A stretch of DNA of 5,707 nucleotides from the NCBI RefSeq assembly GCF_012790675.1, contig NZ_CP046391.1, forward strand, positions 559,440 to 565,146. Direction: 5' to 3'. Positions 1 through 5,006 of this stretch are shown here, piece after piece (the stretch's first letter is position 1; each line of letters starts with the position of its first letter). Origin of the DNA: Anaplasma platys (GTDB lineage: Bacteria; Pseudomonadota; Alphaproteobacteria; Rickettsiales; Anaplasmataceae). Made by a program: the position numbers and the translations under genes. The notes under the pieces are model-generated. The model worked only from the letters and a program-made list of their open reading frames with translations. It was not told the DNA's origin and did not search any database.

Positions 1-132
1 GACAACATGCCAGGCTATGGCTTCTCCCTCGCGATCCGGGTCTGTTGCTAGGTAGGCAGAAAGGGTGCTAAATGCCTTATGTAGAGAAGTGTTTCCTACC
101 CCGTTGTGCTCCAGCAGGGTTTTTAGGTTTAT
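1..132 (-). pseudogene. topA: DNA topoisomerase I fragment lacking its N-terminus
   Basis: The minus strand encodes YLATDPDREGEAIAWHVV at 52-1, the acidic DxDxE-type metal-binding segment of the TOPRIM domain of type IA topoisomerase I, which relaxes negatively supercoiled DNA. The frame leaves the window at the left edge, so the rest of the gene is unseen. Upstream the frame is open for only 44 codons, to a TAG at 135-133, and has no ATG, GTG or TTG. An intact TopA has about 85-110 further residues before this motif, including the catalytic VESPAKAKT-like segment. I could not find that segment in any minus frame between 133 and 460. I therefore infer a 5'-truncated or frameshifted remnant. 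A sequencing frameshift in a live gene, or an assembly join, remain possible. The family call rests on about 18 residues but these are highly diagnostic. Confidence 0.68.
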
Positions 133-510
133 CTACAAATTTTGATATAACTACTACCGCAGAAATTCTCACCACATTGGGATAGCGCGACTTTGGTAGT
201 GCAGTTACCAATCATGTTTTGTCGGGTATTTTGAGTTAACCGTGAAGTGATAATTCGTGGTCAAAGAGCGTGGTTTTGTGTGGTTTTCTCTTCTTTCTAA
301 AAGTGCCTATGGCAAGTTCATTCGCAACAAACGACGACTTTTGTTTACGAGTAAAAGTGCGTCTGTCCTTTTAGGTCGAAGAAAGTTCTGTGCCTGTGCA
401 TATATTTAATAAGTTGTAGTTCCTTTTCTAGGTGTCGCCAAACACAGTTTAGTTTGCGCAAGCCCTCTTCCGCTTACAGCACCGTTTTTTCTGTTTTTTA
501 TAAGGTATCT
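133..510. other. Gene-poor interval between topA fragment and sspB
   Basis: I find no convincing gene here on either strand. All minus frames are interrupted; the longest open stretch, about 45 codons ending at a TAA near 81-79, starts at best with a TTG and resembles nothing I know. Minor structure includes the direct repeat GTGGTTTT at 269-286, two copies of TAAAAGTGC near 298 and 352, and T-rich runs at 484-498 on the plus strand. No clear hairpin plus T-run terminator for sspB is visible. It may be decayed coding sequence, since it lies where the N-terminus of topA would be expected. Confidence 0.6.
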
Positions 511-978
511 TTAGTTTTTACGAAACTTATCAATGAATATGATGTTGTCTTCTTTTTTTTGTTCTGCTTCACTATCGCTAGCATCATCGTTGTCAGAATC
601 CACATCCATCTCGAGCTCTATGTCCCCATATTGTTCCAAATCAAGTGAAAAGTTCGATAGCATGTCGACGTACTTTACTATTGCCCTAAACGGAATTGTT
701 AAACACTCCTCCTTGCCGCGAAAGCTCAGTACTACACTAAATCCGCTATCGCTGACGCTAAGCTCTCTAAACTGATACTGTAGCACAACCGTCATGCTTT
801 CAGGATACTGCTCCTTCAAGTAGGCGGGCAAAACTACGCCATGACAGCTGGTTAAAAACGAAATTGCCACATGTACGTCCCTGGACGGAGTCAGTTTTGA
901 AAAGCAACACATAGCCTCTCTTATAACTCCGCACATTGCTGTGTATACTAGCTTGCGATAATCTACTAGATCACTCAT
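511..978 (-). CDS. sspB: SspB, ClpXP adaptor for tagged proteins (alphaproteobacterial type)
   Basis: SspB binds ssrA-tagged proteins freed from stalled ribosomes and hands them to the ClpX unfoldase for ClpP degradation in the cytoplasm. The 155-residue product begins MSDLVDYRKLVYTAM. Residues about 35-113 form the substrate-binding core typical of the alphaproteobacterial family (HVAISFLT, GVVLPAYLKEQYPESMTVVL, GFSVVLSF, LTIPFRAI, FVD-like YVDM). Residues about 118-145 are a very acidic, disordered-looking linker. The end, IIFIDKFRKN (146-155), matches the ClpX-docking peptide of alpha SspB proteins (consensus like VVxLDxFRKK). The frame is open upstream to a start at 1077, but those 33 extra residues are hydrophobic and unlike the family, while the start at 978 has AGAGGT three bases upstream. 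The tmRNA gene lies immediately upstream on the same strand, which supports the assignment. Length and domain order are normal. Confidence 0.9.
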   Translation of the reverse strand: MSDLVDYRKLVYTAMCGVIREAMCCFSKLTPSRDVHVAISFLTSCHGVVLPAYLKEQYPESMTVVLQYQFRELSVSDSGFSVVLSFRGKEECLTIPFRAIVKYVDMLSNFSLDLEQYGDIELEMDVDSDNDDASDSEAEQKKEDNIIFIDKFRKN

Positions 979-1016
979 ATAACCTCTACCTTTGTGTATA
1001 CCAGGCAGCTGACGAC

Positions 1017-1046
1017 ATAAAACACAATAAAGCCCGCCCATGCCAA
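1017..1046 (-). promoter_or_regulatory. Candidate promoter for sspB
   Basis: On the minus strand TTGGCA (1046-1041) and TTTTAT (1022-1017) are separated by 18 bases. They match the sigma-70 boxes at 5/6 and 4/6 positions. Transcription would start near 1010, giving a leader of about 30 bases before the ATG at 978 with its AGAGGT ribosome-binding site. Readthrough from ssrA is an alternative way to express sspB. Confidence 0.38.
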
Positions 1047-1134
1047 AGCAGAGTACCACCATTACACAGGAAATCAAGGGGCATTCACGAAACTTACCAC
1101 TACACTACATATAGGTAAGCTATTGCTAATATGA

Positions 1135-1180
1135 ACCGGGATACAGACGTGGGGGCTTTTCTGTTGCCCGGTAAGCCCCC
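1135..1180 (-). other. 3' pseudoknot or alternative hairpin of tmRNA
   Basis: Reading the minus strand, GGGGGCTT (1180-1173) pairs perfectly with AAGCCCCC (1158-1151). The loop contains ACCGGG (1172-1167), which is complementary to CCCGGT (1140-1135) downstream, as in an H-type pseudoknot. A second match, ACAGA (1164-1160) with TCTGT (1147-1143), extends the loop-downstream pairing, so an 11-pair hairpin could compete with the GC-rich stem. In tmRNAs such pseudoknots close the coding region. No T-run follows, so a role in termination is unclear. Confidence 0.7.
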
Positions 1181-1199
1181 GAACCGCGCTAAAGACACA

Positions 1200-1265
1200 T
1201 TAAGCTGCAGCTGCTAAAGCGTTAGCGTCAAAGTTGTCATTAGCGGCAACGAGATTATCGTTTGC
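1200..1265 (-). other. tmRNA tag reading frame (21 codons plus stop)
   Basis: Within ssrA, the resume codon GCA at 1265-1263 opens GCAAACGATAAT and the frame ends in TAA at 1202-1200. It encodes ANDNLV, then an A, then ANDNFD, then an alanine-rich end finishing ALAAAA. With the alanine carried by tmRNA itself, the added peptide would be 22 residues and start AANDN. ANDN at the start and a hydrophobic/alanine C-terminus are standard for bacterial tags: the start binds SspB and the end binds ClpX. The ANDN block is present twice, seven residues apart. No independent start codon is expected because the ribosome switches onto this frame. Confidence 0.9.
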
Positions 1266-1355
1266 ACTTATAAAAATGACCCACTTATACGGCTGGAATT
1301 CCCACCGAGCAACGGCTAACTTCTTTACTGCGCCTGTCTAACCTGTTTCATCCCC

Positions 1356-1366
1356 GCAACATACAG
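1356..1366 (-). other. Internal transcribed spacer of permuted tmRNA
   Basis: The 11 bases CTGTATGTTGC separate the discriminator A of the acceptor piece (1367) from the first G of the coding piece (1355). In permuted tmRNAs this loop is cut out, probably by RNase P at the 5' side of the coding piece and by tRNA 3'-end nucleases, leaving two RNAs held together by base pairing. The boundaries follow from the acceptor-stem pairing. Confidence 0.8.
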
Positions 1367-1446
1367 TGGAGATGCCGAGCACTGCCCTCGGGTCCAAAAC
1401 GCCTATTCTAAGCAACCTTTATTGCCATAGTGAAGACCACGGCCGG

Positions 1447-1475
1447 ATTATATTTTACTAATGGTGGAAAGTCAA
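1447..1475 (-). promoter_or_regulatory. ssrA sigma-70 promoter
   Basis: The minus strand has TTGACT (1475-1470), a 17-base spacer, and a perfect TATAAT (1452-1447). This is close to ideal, as expected for an abundant stable RNA. The predicted start is near 1440, just before the acceptor piece. It lies 28 bases past the 3' end of tRNA-Asn, so ssrA need not depend on tRNA readthrough. Confidence 0.85.
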
Positions 1476-1503
1476 GCTGCGCAGTTACCAGCGTCTGAAA
1501 GAG

Positions 1504-1575
1504 CTCCCTGGGTCGGATTCGAACCAACGACCTGCTGGTTAACAGCCAGTTGCTCTACCGCTGAGCTACCAGGGA
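1504..1575 (-). tRNA. tRNA-Asn (GTT)
   Basis: The minus strand folds into a 72-nucleotide cloverleaf. The acceptor stem TCCCTGG/CCAGGGA is fully paired, with discriminator G at 1504. The D stem is GCTC/GAGC. The anticodon stem ACTGG/CCAGC has one A-C mismatch at its base, the loop is CTGTTAA with anticodon GTT, and the T arm is GTTGG-TTCGAAT-CCGAC. The next genomic bases are CTC, so CCA must be added after transcription. It reads asparagine codons AAC/AAU. Confidence 0.96.
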
Positions 1576-1909
1576 ACAATGGGAAAGGCATATACACAAA
1601 CATGCCACAACAAAAGAGCGGAAAACGCGATCACCCTTCCGGCGCAAGTCACTATCTATATACAATGTATCTGTGACTTTTTCTACAAGATTAGGCAAAT
1701 TTTTGCCGATGTTTTTATTTCAAGTGAGAACTCCCATGTTTGCAGCCGTGAACGCAGCGAGTTTATGTTATTCATTGTGAAAAATATCTGGTTTCCCGTC
1801 AATGCGCCACCAATCTGTGCCACTAGTTATATGAACTTGGTGCTCTAGCAAAAAACAATTTCCGATCCCTGCTTAGCGTATTCCGGTAGAAATATCCGGA
1901 TCTCATGGT
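1576..1909. other. Intergenic gap between acpS and tRNA-Asn
   Basis: I see no gene here. Open frames of 70-90 codons on the plus strand lack family resemblance, and one overlaps tRNA-Asn. A promoter for tRNA-Asn should lie here on the minus strand. A TATATG at 1597-1592 is a possible -10, but without a good -35. An imperfect palindrome occurs at 1650-1679, with GTCAC/GTGAC ends and ATACA-A-TGTAT inside. A short stem-loop follows acpS at 1882-1900. Confidence 0.5.
1882..1900 (-). terminator. Weak stem-loop after acpS
   Basis: TCCGG and CCGGA form a 5-pair stem with a 9-base loop, starting 9 bases beyond the acpS stop codon. No T-run follows directly; a TTTTTT lies about 30 bases further on in the minus direction. 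It could help end the proS-acpS transcript, but it is not a classical intrinsic terminator. Confidence 0.25.
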
Positions 1910-2281
1910 CTATTTGGAATAAATGGTTACAAATGCAATTGCATAATCGCCATCATCGCTCATTGAGAGAGCAACAGAATGTTCCTGACTTTTGTGTCCA
2001 AGTATGGAGATGGAAGGCTTGCCGTATTTATCATTTGAAACGGAAATGTATCTACTCTCGATTTCCCCCCCAAATCCAGTCCCTATTGCCTTTACGTACG
2101 CTTCTTTTGCAGCAAACCTCTTGGCAAAATGCCGCACCCGGGCCCCTTCATTGGTGTATCGAAGGGAATCTTGAATCTCCCCGTCAGAAAACACTTTGGC
2201 GAGAAACCTTTTACCGTGTTTGTTCAATATGGCACGTATTCTTTCTATGAGTACTAAATCTACGCCTATACCTAATATCAT
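1910..2281 (-). CDS. acpS: Holo-[acyl-carrier-protein] synthase
   Basis: AcpS transfers 4'-phosphopantetheine from coenzyme A to a serine of apo-acyl carrier protein, activating ACP for fatty acid and lipid synthesis in the cytoplasm. The 123-residue product is normal length for the family. It carries both signature blocks: GIGVDLVLIERI at residues 4-15 (Asp8 is the metal ligand) and RFAAKEAYVKAIGTG at 55-69 (Glu60 is the second ligand, followed by the CoA-binding lysine region). A C-terminal ALSMSDDGDYAIAFV block is also typical (LSHxxxxAxA in most relatives, with His replaced by Met here). Its ATG overlaps the proS stop as ATGA, so translation is probably coupled to proS. No strong ribosome-binding site is seen beyond AGAAG just before the start. 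Confidence 0.95.
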   Translation of the reverse strand: MILGIGVDLVLIERIRAILNKHGKRFLAKVFSDGEIQDSLRYTNEGARVRHFAKRFAAKEAYVKAIGTGFGGEIESRYISVSNDKYGKPSISILGHKSQEHSVALSMSDDGDYAIAFVTIYSK

Positions 2282-3552
2282 CTTCTAAGAGTCAATATCA
2301 CATTTTCAACAGACATTACTTCAGCAGTGCCTGCGGTTCTATTTTTTAACTCAAGCACGCCATCATTTACAAAAGAATTTCCCACCACTACCTGCCAGGG
2401 CAAACCTATGAGATCCATCCTGGATAACTTAACTCCTGGACTATCCCCCTTGTCATCATATAAGGAATCATCCCCAAAAATGCTATGAAGATACTCGGCA
2501 ACTTCAGTGCACTTGTCGTTTTTGGGGAACAAATTAACTATGCCGACATTGTAAGGAGTAAGCTCAGTTGGCCATTTTATACCTGCATTATCATGAAACA
2601 CCTCTATGACGGCTGCAACTAGTCTGGAAAGCCCTATCCCATAGCATCCCATGTGCGCGTATCGGGTATCGACTCCATCAGAGCAGTGAAACTTTACCTC
2701 CATAGGCTTGGAATAGCGGTCTCCAAGGTAAAAAACGTGACCAACCTCGATTCCTTTGGAGATTTTTAAATTGCTTTTGCAGTTCTTGTCGTCATGTGCC
2801 TCATCAGCAGCCGCATATACCTTGTTCAAGGCCTCAATATTGTTGGCCTCTGTGTTTTTTGCCAAATCAAGCGCCCTTTCTTCATAGTATACAGTGCTTT
2901 CTCCTGTGGGAGCCAACACGTGAAATTCATGGCTCATATTTCCGCCAATAGCGCCGGCATCAGCGCTAACAGCTATGGCAGTAAGATTCATTCTGCTGAA
3001 AACCCTTCCATATGCCTTAAGCACGGCGTTATAAGTCTGCATAGCTCCATCGTAATCTACATCAAAGCTATAACCGTCCATCATCAAAAACTCTCTAGCT
3101 CTTAATACCCCGTTTTTAGGGCGCAACTCATCACGAAACTTCCACTGGATTTGATACAGGTTTATAGGAAGGTCTCGGTAACTTTTGAGTGAGGCTCTAA
3201 CCAAATCGGTAACAACCTCTTCGTGTGTTGGACCATAAACCATTTCACGATTGTTTCTATCCTTGACCCTAAGCATTTCTGCTCCGTATGAGTCGTACCT
3301 ATTTGATTCCTTCCACAAGCTGGCAGGTTGCATAGCTGGCATTAGCACTTCACCAAAACCTACAGCCTCCATTTCTTCTCTTACTATTCCCTCTATTTTT
3401 CTTAGGACCCGCAGCCCCAAAGGCAACCAAGTATATATTCCAGAAGCAACTTGTGCCACCAACCCAGCGCGCAAGGAATACTTGTGTGATATAGCAACTA
3501 CATCGGAGGAAACGTCTCTAACAGCGGGGAGATAGAACGCAGATAAACGCAT
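2278..3552 (-). CDS. proS: Prolyl-tRNA synthetase, short alphaproteobacterial type
   Basis: This class II synthetase charges tRNA-Pro with proline. In the 424-residue product (numbered from the ATG), VREEMEAVGFGEVLMP (about 57-72) is motif 1 and GPTHEE (107-112) is the proline/ATP-site loop. FRDELRPKNGVLRAREF (139-155) is motif 2, GGNMSHEF (203-210) follows, and GCYGIGLSR (302-310) is motif 3. The anticodon-binding domain fills about 333-424. The roughly 180-residue editing insertion found between motifs 2 and 3 in E. coli-type enzymes is missing, as is usual in alphaproteobacteria, so cis-editing of Ala-tRNA-Pro is probably absent. The start MRLSAFYLP fits the family. A GTG four codons upstream (3564) is less likely because the predicted transcript begins only about 10 bases before it. 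It heads a two-gene operon with acpS, overlapping by 4 bp. Confidence 0.95.
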   Translation of the reverse strand: MRLSAFYLPAVRDVSSDVVAISHKYSLRAGLVAQVASGIYTWLPLGLRVLRKIEGIVREEMEAVGFGEVLMPAMQPASLWKESNRYDSYGAEMLRVKDRNNREMVYGPTHEEVVTDLVRASLKSYRDLPINLYQIQWKFRDELRPKNGVLRAREFLMMDGYSFDVDYDGAMQTYNAVLKAYGRVFSRMNLTAIAVSADAGAIGGNMSHEFHVLAPTGESTVYYEERALDLAKNTEANNIEALNKVYAAADEAHDDKNCKSNLKISKGIEVGHVFYLGDRYSKPMEVKFHCSDGVDTRYAHMGCYGIGLSRLVAAVIEVFHDNAGIKWPTELTPYNVGIVNLFPKNDKCTEVAEYLHSIFGDDSLYDDKGDSPGVKLSRMDLIGLPWQVVVGNSFVNDGVLELKNRTAGTAEVMSVENVILTLRR

Positions 3553-3580
3553 AAAAGCATGCACGTTTTGAACAGACCGC

Positions 3581-3609
3581 AGTCTAGTTTACAATATCCC
3601 CACAGTCAA
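3581..3609 (-). promoter_or_regulatory. proS-acpS promoter
   Basis: The minus strand shows TTGACT (3609-3604), a spacer of exactly 17 bases, and TAGACT (3586-3581). Transcription would begin near 3574, giving a leader of about 20 bases before the ATG at 3552. No Shine-Dalgarno sequence is visible in that leader. Confidence 0.75.
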
Positions 3610-3628
3610 GGCAAAAACGATGGGGATA
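3595..3628. repeat. 8-bp inverted repeat around the proS -35 box
   Basis: TATCCCCA (3595-3602) and TGGGGATA (3621-3628) are perfect reverse complements with an 18-base spacer. The left arm lies in the promoter spacer and the -35 box sits inside the loop. The geometry suits a dimeric regulator covering the -35 region, but no regulator is known to me for this motif. Confidence 0.7.
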
Positions 3629-3708
3629 GCATGGCAGACTGCGCAATCACATTGGTCCGTTTTAATATGTTACATACTGTAAAACTGGGCGTTCAGAGCA
3701 TGTAGGCT

Positions 3709-3720
3709 GGGGGGGGGGGG
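3709..3720. repeat. Homopolymer run of 12 G
   Basis: Twelve consecutive G on the plus strand (C on the minus strand) lie between the end of the amidotransferase gene and the proS promoter. The run is about 100 bases upstream of the proS -35 box and 107 bases past the amidotransferase stop. Such tracts slip during replication and vary in length between cells, but this one is outside any coding frame or promoter spacer I recognise. Confidence 0.95.
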
Positions 3721-3753
3721 AGCTCTATAGTATATTTGTTCTACGGCAGCGAG

Positions 3754-3801
3754 AGCTACTAGTGCTAAAGTGAGTGAGTAGCTTCTAGCGGCGTTACCGC
3801 T
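3754..3801. terminator. Two adjacent stem-loops after the amidotransferase gene
   Basis: On the minus strand, AGCGG-TAACG-CCGCT (3801-3787) forms a short hairpin. It is followed by AGCTACT (3783-3777) pairing with AGTAGCT (3760-3754) across a 16-base loop. They lie 26-73 bases beyond the stop codon. No T-run follows, so they may stabilise or mark the mRNA end rather than terminate transcription alone. Confidence 0.35.
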
Positions 3802-3826
3802 CCTGTTCTGAGTATTCAAGTAATAA

Positions 3827-4834
3827 TTAGTTGTATAAGAAGTCTTCTATTATGGAAATAGCAGAAAGAGCAGCTTGGTAACGCGGGTCTGAGCCAGAGC
3901 TCTTTTGATGTTCAGGAACTGGCAAGAAGTTGCCTTTTAGAAAGTTTACGGCAAGCGCTTCTGGGTGACCTTGGAATAATATGTTTCCGTATTGGTCTTC
4001 GATAGCCTCCACGATACCGTCGTCTGAGAATCCTACGACTTTGTACCCTAACGACTCAAGCCTACTGAGATTTTTTTGGTCATTACTCACTACTCCTCCA
4101 TGAGCGTCAGGGAGGAATAGAGAATACCATCCGTTATCGTCTGGCTTCACATGACGGGAAACTATTTTTGCCAGATTGCTTCCGGGTACGATTCTAAGCC
4201 TATGTAGTACTACATCCTTTTCATGGGGATCTGGCATAGATACATTGTGGGCATCAGCAGATATCTTTGACCCCACTACATTATGTACACGAACCACTTT
4301 TATGCCCATAGCATGCATTAAGCCCTGAAGTCCTCCACAAACCCCCATTATTCTTATGCTTGGGTTTTCTCTCACGATAGATGAGATAGCTTCTGTCACC
4401 AATTGACGATTAGGGATAGGGGCAAAAGGCTCTGTATCGACATTATAGAAGTTTCCTGGGATAAAAATCCTTGTTATGTTGTTCTCCTCAATGAACGATG
4501 AAACCACCTCTTTCACTTTTTTTCGCACCGTATCTCGCAACTTTTCTACATTTTTCCCAGCATCAACAAGTGCTTCTTTGTTTATGGCATCAAAATCCAA
4601 TATTGTGTTGTAGTCTATGCGTACAACATGCGCTCCCAAGCCTGTGAGAAGTTCATATATATTGTGGGAAAAAGCTAATTCCTCGGGGTAGTGCATTTTT
4701 TGGGTTTGAAGAAAACCTACAACTATTTGTTGTTTTTTTGACTGTATTAGAGCGCTTTCGGAAGGAATTGGCGCTAAATAGAAACACAGAAAGGCGAATA
4801 TTAGGGATAGAAATCTTCCACGAAATGAAGACAT
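3827..4834 (-). CDS. Exported class I glutamine-amidotransferase-like hydrolase (peptidase C26 type)
   Basis: The 335-residue product has an N-terminal signal peptide: basic MSSFRGR, a hydrophobic stretch at about 8-21, and a likely cut near SESA (25-28). It should therefore act in the periplasm or beyond. The rest resembles the gamma-glutamyl hydrolase/PuuD-like branch of class I glutamine amidotransferases. IFIPGNFYNVDTEPF (123-137) matches the conserved oxyanion strand, GVCGGLQG (164-171) carries the nucleophile Cys166 in GxCxGxQ, and FQGHPEAL (288-295) supplies His290 and Glu292. DDGIVEAIE (271-279) is also characteristic. The triad is intact, so hydrolysis of a gamma-glutamyl amide bond is likely, but the substrate is unknown. 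GGAG ten bases before the ATG is a plausible ribosome-binding site. tRNA-Phe lies 46 bases upstream on the same strand with no promoter evident between, which suggests co-transcription. A bare PuuD is usually cytoplasmic; the signal peptide is the unusual part. Confidence 0.82.
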   Translation of the reverse strand: MSSFRGRFLSLIFAFLCFYLAPIPSESALIQSKKQQIVVGFLQTQKMHYPEELAFSHNIYELLTGLGAHVVRIDYNTILDFDAINKEALVDAGKNVEKLRDTVRKKVKEVVSSFIEENNITRIFIPGNFYNVDTEPFAPIPNRQLVTEAISSIVRENPSIRIMGVCGGLQGLMHAMGIKVVRVHNVVGSKISADAHNVSMPDPHEKDVVLHRLRIVPGSNLAKIVSRHVKPDDNGWYSLFLPDAHGGVVSNDQKNLSRLESLGYKVVGFSDDGIVEAIEDQYGNILFQGHPEALAVNFLKGNFLPVPEHQKSSGSDPRYQAALSAISIIEDFLYN

Positions 4835-4880
4835 GAAACTTTAGCTCCGCTTACCGCAAACACTTAGTAGAAGGGAAACG

Positions 4881-4952
4881 TGGCTTGGGGCGGGATTGAA
4901 CCACCGACACGAGGATTTTCAGTCCTCTGCTCTACCACTGAGCTACCAAGCC
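4881..4952 (-). tRNA. tRNA-Phe (GAA)
   Basis: The minus strand gives a 72-nucleotide cloverleaf. The acceptor GGCTTGG/CCAAGCC is fully paired with discriminator A, and the D stem is GCTC/GAGC. The anticodon stem GAGGA/TCCTC encloses loop CTGAAAA with anticodon GAA, and the T arm is GGTGG-TTCAATC-CCGCC. CCA is not encoded (the next bases are CGT). It reads phenylalanine codons. It precedes the exported amidotransferase gene and probably shares its transcript. Confidence 0.96.
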
Positions 4953-4963
4953 ATGTAAATCCA

Positions 4964-4999
4964 GCGCAAAAGGCGCAACAGGCTTGTTCGTAGGCCTGT
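4964..4999 (-). other. Two short hairpins in the tRNA-Phe leader
   Basis: Between the predicted start site and tRNA-Phe, the minus strand has ACAGGC/GCCTGT (4999-4994 with 4983-4978, 10-base loop). It then has GCGC-CTTTT-GCGC (4976-4964). The first begins at the predicted RNA 5' end. They may protect or guide processing of the precursor; this is inference from the pairing only. Confidence 0.35.
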
Positions 5000-5006
5000 G
5001 ACCTCC

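Larger units (their letters stand above)
1135..1440 (-). ncRNA. ssrA: Circularly permuted two-piece tmRNA
   Basis: tmRNA rescues stalled ribosomes by acting as an alanyl-tRNA and then as a short mRNA encoding a degradation tag. The minus strand shows the permuted order of alphaproteobacteria. The acceptor piece comes first (about 1440-1367), then an 11-base spacer to be removed (1366-1356), then the coding piece (1355 to about 1135). GGGGATG (1355-1349) pairs over seven positions with CATCTCC (1374-1368), including one G-U, to form the acceptor stem. A at 1367 is the discriminator and CCA is not encoded. A T-arm stem CCGAG/CTCGG (1391-1387 with 1379-1375) abuts it, preceded by the TTTTGGAC-like segment typical of tmRNA. 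GGTTAGACAGG follows the acceptor 5' strand, like the D-loop region of other tmRNAs. The tag frame is at 1265-1200, and the 3' part folds into a stem or pseudoknot. The 5' and 3' ends are estimates, and I could not fit helix P2 convincingly. Confidence 0.9.

Noticed and set aside
533..775. Plus-strand open frame of 80 codons
   Set aside because: It is antisense to sspB; its serine-rich composition is the complement of the acidic linker, and it has no family resemblance.
979..1077. N-terminal extension of SspB to an upstream ATG at 1077
   Set aside because: The 33 added residues are hydrophobic and cysteine-rich, unlike any SspB. The start at 978 has a Shine-Dalgarno sequence and the family-like MSDxxDYxKLV opening.
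1091..1120. Inverted repeat CTTACC/GGTAAG as an ssrA terminator
   Set aside because: It has only six pairs, a 15-base loop and no T-run, so it is too weak to call.
1461..1848. Plus-strand open frames of 71 and 89 codons
   Set aside because: One is antisense to tRNA-Asn and the ssrA promoter. The other is in the gap, has no ribosome-binding site, and resembles no protein I know.
1933..3535. Several plus-strand open frames of 60-105 codons
   Set aside because: They are antisense to acpS and proS, which carry complete family motifs on the minus strand.
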